From: Syntrophomonas sp.
GTDB lineage: Bacteria; Bacillota; Syntrophomonadia; Syntrophomonadales; Syntrophomonadaceae
Assembly (NCBI GenBank): GCA_028693695.1
Contig: JAQUUV010000106.1
Span: forward strand, 1-7,188
Direction of reading: 5' to 3'
Length of the DNA: 7,188 nt
The notes below the pieces were generated by a model. That model ran no database searches. It saw only the letters and a program-made list of their open reading frames with translations, and had not been told where the DNA came from. Position 1 is the first letter of the stretch, and every line of letters begins with the position of its first letter. Below are positions 5,551 to 7,188 of the stretch, in pieces. The position numbers and the translations under genes were made by a program.

Positions 5551-6180
5551 TTACTTTTTAGGCTTGTCACAATTTAAAAGGTGTAGGAAGTGATTAAGTA
5601 TGCGGGCGGTCATTCCCCAGATCACCCGATCCTTCCAAATGTAGAAATGTTGAGGGTATGAAGCTTTTCGAAAGGGATAATCTTTGCCATGAGGAATTAG
5701 TTCAAAGGGGAAATCCTCTGGCGCATCCATTTTTAAAGATAACTTTTTAAAAATAGGCTTGTTTTTTAGCAGAAAGTTTACAGGAACATAAAACACTTCT
5801 TCTACTTCATCACAGTTGGGCTGGACCTTACTGAAATCTTTGATATAACCTACATAAGGATAAATAATGACATTAAAAGGAGTGACCATTATATCTAAAG
5901 GTGCTATTAGCTCAATATCCTCAGTCATTAGACCCAGTTCTTCACAGGTTTCCCTCACTGCTGCAATTGCTGTTCCACGGTCGCTGCTTTCAATCCCGCC
6001 TCCGGGAAAACATATTTCGCCCGGCTGATGTTTTAAAAGCGAGGATCTCTTTTCAAACAAAATACAAGTTTCTTGCTGAACCTTTACCATAGGAAGCAAA
6101 ACAGCTGATTTGCTAGCCAGCTCATGTTCTAGTATATTTGGCTTGCGTCCCCGCAAAGCTTCAATGCCCTTATCTAACAT
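5551..6180 (-). CDS. Nudix hydrolase, probable CoA pyrophosphatase
   Basis: A 209-residue Nudix protein. Residues 38-61 (TCILFEKRSSLLKHQPGE then FPGG) match the CoA-specific signature LLTxRxxxLxxHxGEvxFPGG found next to the Nudix box in CoA pyrophosphatases such as NudL. These cleave CoA or oxidised CoA to 4'-phosphopantetheine and 3',5'-ADP. The Nudix box follows at 60-84, ending RETCEELGL with the metal-binding Glu80 and Glu81. The first Glu of the generic GX5E spacing is replaced (Arg69), an arrangement I believe is shared by NudL-type members. The ATG at 6180 has AGGAGG (6189-6194) 8 nt upstream. The gene follows pssA by 68 bp on the same strand and ends one base from the sirtuin stop. 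Turnover of CoA or acyl-CoA is a reasonable role; the substrate is not proven. Confidence 0.88.
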   Translation of the reverse strand: MLDKGIEALRGRKPNILEHELASKSAVLLPMVKVQQETCILFEKRSSLLKHQPGEICFPGGGIESSDRGTAIAAVRETCEELGLMTEDIELIAPLDIMVTPFNVIIYPYVGYIKDFSKVQPNCDEVEEVFYVPVNFLLKNKPIFKKLSLKMDAPEDFPFELIPHGKDYPFRKASYPQHFYIWKDRVIWGMTARILNHFLHLLNCDKPKK

Positions 6181-6212
6181 GAGCTCGTCCTCCTGCTTAA
6201 TTCCTCTTCGAG

Positions 6213-6239
6213 ATTATAGCCTTGTTTATTCCTTGACAG
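6213..6239 (-). promoter_or_regulatory. Possible promoter for the Nudix gene
   Basis: On the minus strand TATAAT (6213-6218) is preceded, after a short 15-bp spacer, by CTGTCA (6234-6239). It lies in the gap between pssA and the Nudix gene, about 33 bp before the Nudix start. The -10 is perfect but the spacer is short, so the gene may instead be transcribed only from the psd-pssA operon. Confidence 0.35.
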
Positions 6240-6248
6240 CCCCTAGTG

Positions 6249-6764
6249 TTAAAATTTACGTACTTTAACAGTACTAACCATCATAACCGACAAAAATACT
6301 ACCGTTGCCATGATAAGGTAATCCGGCAGATCATTAGCAAACCAAGAAACAGGTGCCAGAAACGCTCCAGCCAGAGTTATGGGTATACCCACAAAATATC
6401 CGCTTATGTTTAAAACATTAAAACGCGCCAGACGAAAAGCCCCGCACATAATATAAAAAATAGCCGCGATAAGTCCTAACGAGTAAGGTAAGGAATATAA
6501 TACCTGTGTATAAAGCAAAATTGCAGGTGCAACCCCAAATGAAACTAAGTCACACAGAGAGTCCAGTTGTTTACCCATATCGGAGATTATTCCAAATTTT
6601 CTAGCAATACGACCATCCAGGCCATCCATCACCACTGCCAGCAAGATAAATATTGCCGCTGACTGGTAGTTCCCGTGTAGAGTACTCACCAAAGATAACG
6701 AGCCAAAAACAATATTAACAAGGGTTACCGTGTTGGCGCAACTCTTATTCACAAAATCTAGCAA
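6249..6764 (-). CDS. pssA: CDP-diacylglycerol-serine O-phosphatidyltransferase
   Basis: A 171-residue integral membrane enzyme with about six hydrophobic segments, the size of the Bacillus-type PssA. It makes phosphatidylserine from CDP-diacylglycerol and L-serine. The CDP-alcohol phosphotransferase signature is complete: Asp47, Asp50-Gly51-x2-Ala54-Arg55-x8-Gly64-x3-Asp68-x3-Asp72, with the four Asp expected to bind metal and substrate. The start is TTG at 6764, preceded by AAAGGAGG with an 11-nt gap, somewhat long. No ATG offers a better N-terminus, and the GTG 12 nt further in is even further from that site. The frame overlaps the 3' end of psd by 20 bp, so translation is probably coupled. 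Its product is the substrate of the upstream Psd; together they make phosphatidylethanolamine. Confidence 0.93.
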   Translation of the reverse strand: MLDFVNKSCANTVTLVNIVFGSLSLVSTLHGNYQSAAIFILLAVVMDGLDGRIARKFGIISDMGKQLDSLCDLVSFGVAPAILLYTQVLYSLPYSLGLIAAIFYIMCGAFRLARFNVLNISGYFVGIPITLAGAFLAPVSWFANDLPDYLIMATVVFLSVMMVSTVKVRKF

Positions 6765-7188
6765 TTACTGTTTCACCTCCTTTTAGTTTCTGTCCAGTTT
6801 GGACCAGTATAGTAGCATCCTCCGGCAGATAAATTTCGGTACAAGAGCCGAAACGGATAAGACCAAATCTTTCGCCTATTTTAAGAGTATCGCCAGGTTG
6901 TACCCAGCATACCAAGCGCCGGGCTATGAGTCCAGTAATTTGCACTACTAATATCTTGCCCCACTCAGTAACTATACCTACGTAATTGCGGGCATTTCTA
7001 TCACTCACCTCATCTTTATACGCAGGTAAATAAATCCCAGAAACCCTGTTCACCCACTCTACCCGGCCTTCAATAGGGCTACGATTGATATGGACATTAA
7101 AAATGCTCAGGAAGATTCTCACTCTTATGGTCTTAGCATGTACGTAATTTTCTTCAACAACCGTTTTTATATCCATAACCCGGCCATC
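6745..7188 (-). CDS. psd: Phosphatidylserine decarboxylase proenzyme, C-terminal part
   Basis: The frame is open to the window edge and enters with DGRVMDI, which fits the internal PADGRV motif of Psd. The ATG at 7176 is therefore internal, and the true start lies outside; short-form Psd is about 200-220 residues and 147 are seen here. The enzyme decarboxylates phosphatidylserine to phosphatidylethanolamine using a pyruvoyl group made by self-cleavage. Counting from that internal Met, Gly110-Ser111 in IRFGSCTEIYLP is the cleavage site, and Ser111 becomes the pyruvoyl. His29 in FNVHINR and the Asp of DGRV match the Asp/His of the self-processing triad known from E. coli Psd. The GS-x-T context is that of the short archaeal/Firmicute type rather than LGST of the long form. 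It overlaps pssA by 20 bp, forming a phosphatidylethanolamine operon. Confidence 0.92.
   Translation of the reverse strand, partial: DGRVMDIKTVVEENYVHAKTIRVRIFLSIFNVHINRSPIEGRVEWVNRVSGIYLPAYKDEVSDRNARNYVGIVTEWGKILVVQITGLIARRLVCWVQPGDTLKIGERFGLIRFGSCTEIYLPEDATILVQTGQKLKGGETVIARFCE
6776..6783 (-). promoter_or_regulatory. Ribosome binding site for pssA inside psd
   Basis: AAAGGAGG on the minus strand, within the last codons of psd, is 11 nt from TTG 6764. The strong match offsets the weak start codon and the long spacing, and it is the evidence for placing the pssA start inside psd. Confidence 0.7.

Noticed and set aside
6233..6261. Plus-strand TTGACA at 6233-6238 as a -35 element
   Set aside because: No -10 element at the right distance, and it would transcribe antisense into pssA.

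Overview
This 7.2-kb window looks like chromosomal DNA from an anaerobic Firmicute of the Clostridia. A butyrate- or fatty-acid-metabolising, Syntrophomonas-like organism would fit. The clues are a thiolase followed by a 3-hydroxyacyl-CoA dehydrogenase, a CBS-PAS-PAS sigma-54 activator, short Firmicute/archaeal-type Psd and PssA, strong AGGAGG ribosome binding sites, TTG starts and moderate-to-low GC. The taxonomic guess is inference. No insertion sequence, CRISPR array, tRNA or rRNA was seen.

Left region (1 to about 4320, all minus strand, so read right to left). A large sigma-54-dependent activator (2190-4292) is followed by about 490 bp of regulatory DNA, then a 61-residue Com-like zinc-ribbon gene (1516-1701), a probable intercistronic terminator (1424-1463), acetyl-CoA C-acetyltransferase (148-1344), and the start of a 3-hydroxybutyryl-CoA dehydrogenase gene that leaves the window (1-98). 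The regulatory DNA holds two related dyads (1906-1946 and 2124-2160), a terminator for the activator (1868-1898) and an excellent -24/-12 sigma-54 promoter (1805-1820). Together these form a complete candidate circuit: activator, enhancer sites, sigma-54 promoter and an acyl-CoA operon.

Central region (4293-4805). Reading rightwards there is a near-consensus sigma-A promoter (4388-4416), a roughly 190-nt structured non-coding RNA closed by a perfect 12-bp terminal stem (4425-4436 with 4601-4612), and a strong intrinsic terminator. An extended -10 promoter for a sirtuin follows. The RNA has the size and closed-rod outline of a 6S RNA, but I cannot prove that identity by eye.

Right region. The sirtuin deacetylase gene (4806-5549, plus strand) meets a CoA-pyrophosphatase-type Nudix gene (5551-6180, minus strand) tail to tail with one base between the stop codons. 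Upstream of the Nudix gene, on the same strand, lie pssA (6249-6764, TTG start) and the 3' part of psd (6745-7188), which overlap by 20 bp. These last two convert CDP-diacylglycerol plus serine to phosphatidylserine and then to phosphatidylethanolamine. Several products use or respond to CoA, acyl-CoA, NAD or possibly adenylates. That is a suggestive theme, not a demonstrated pathway.
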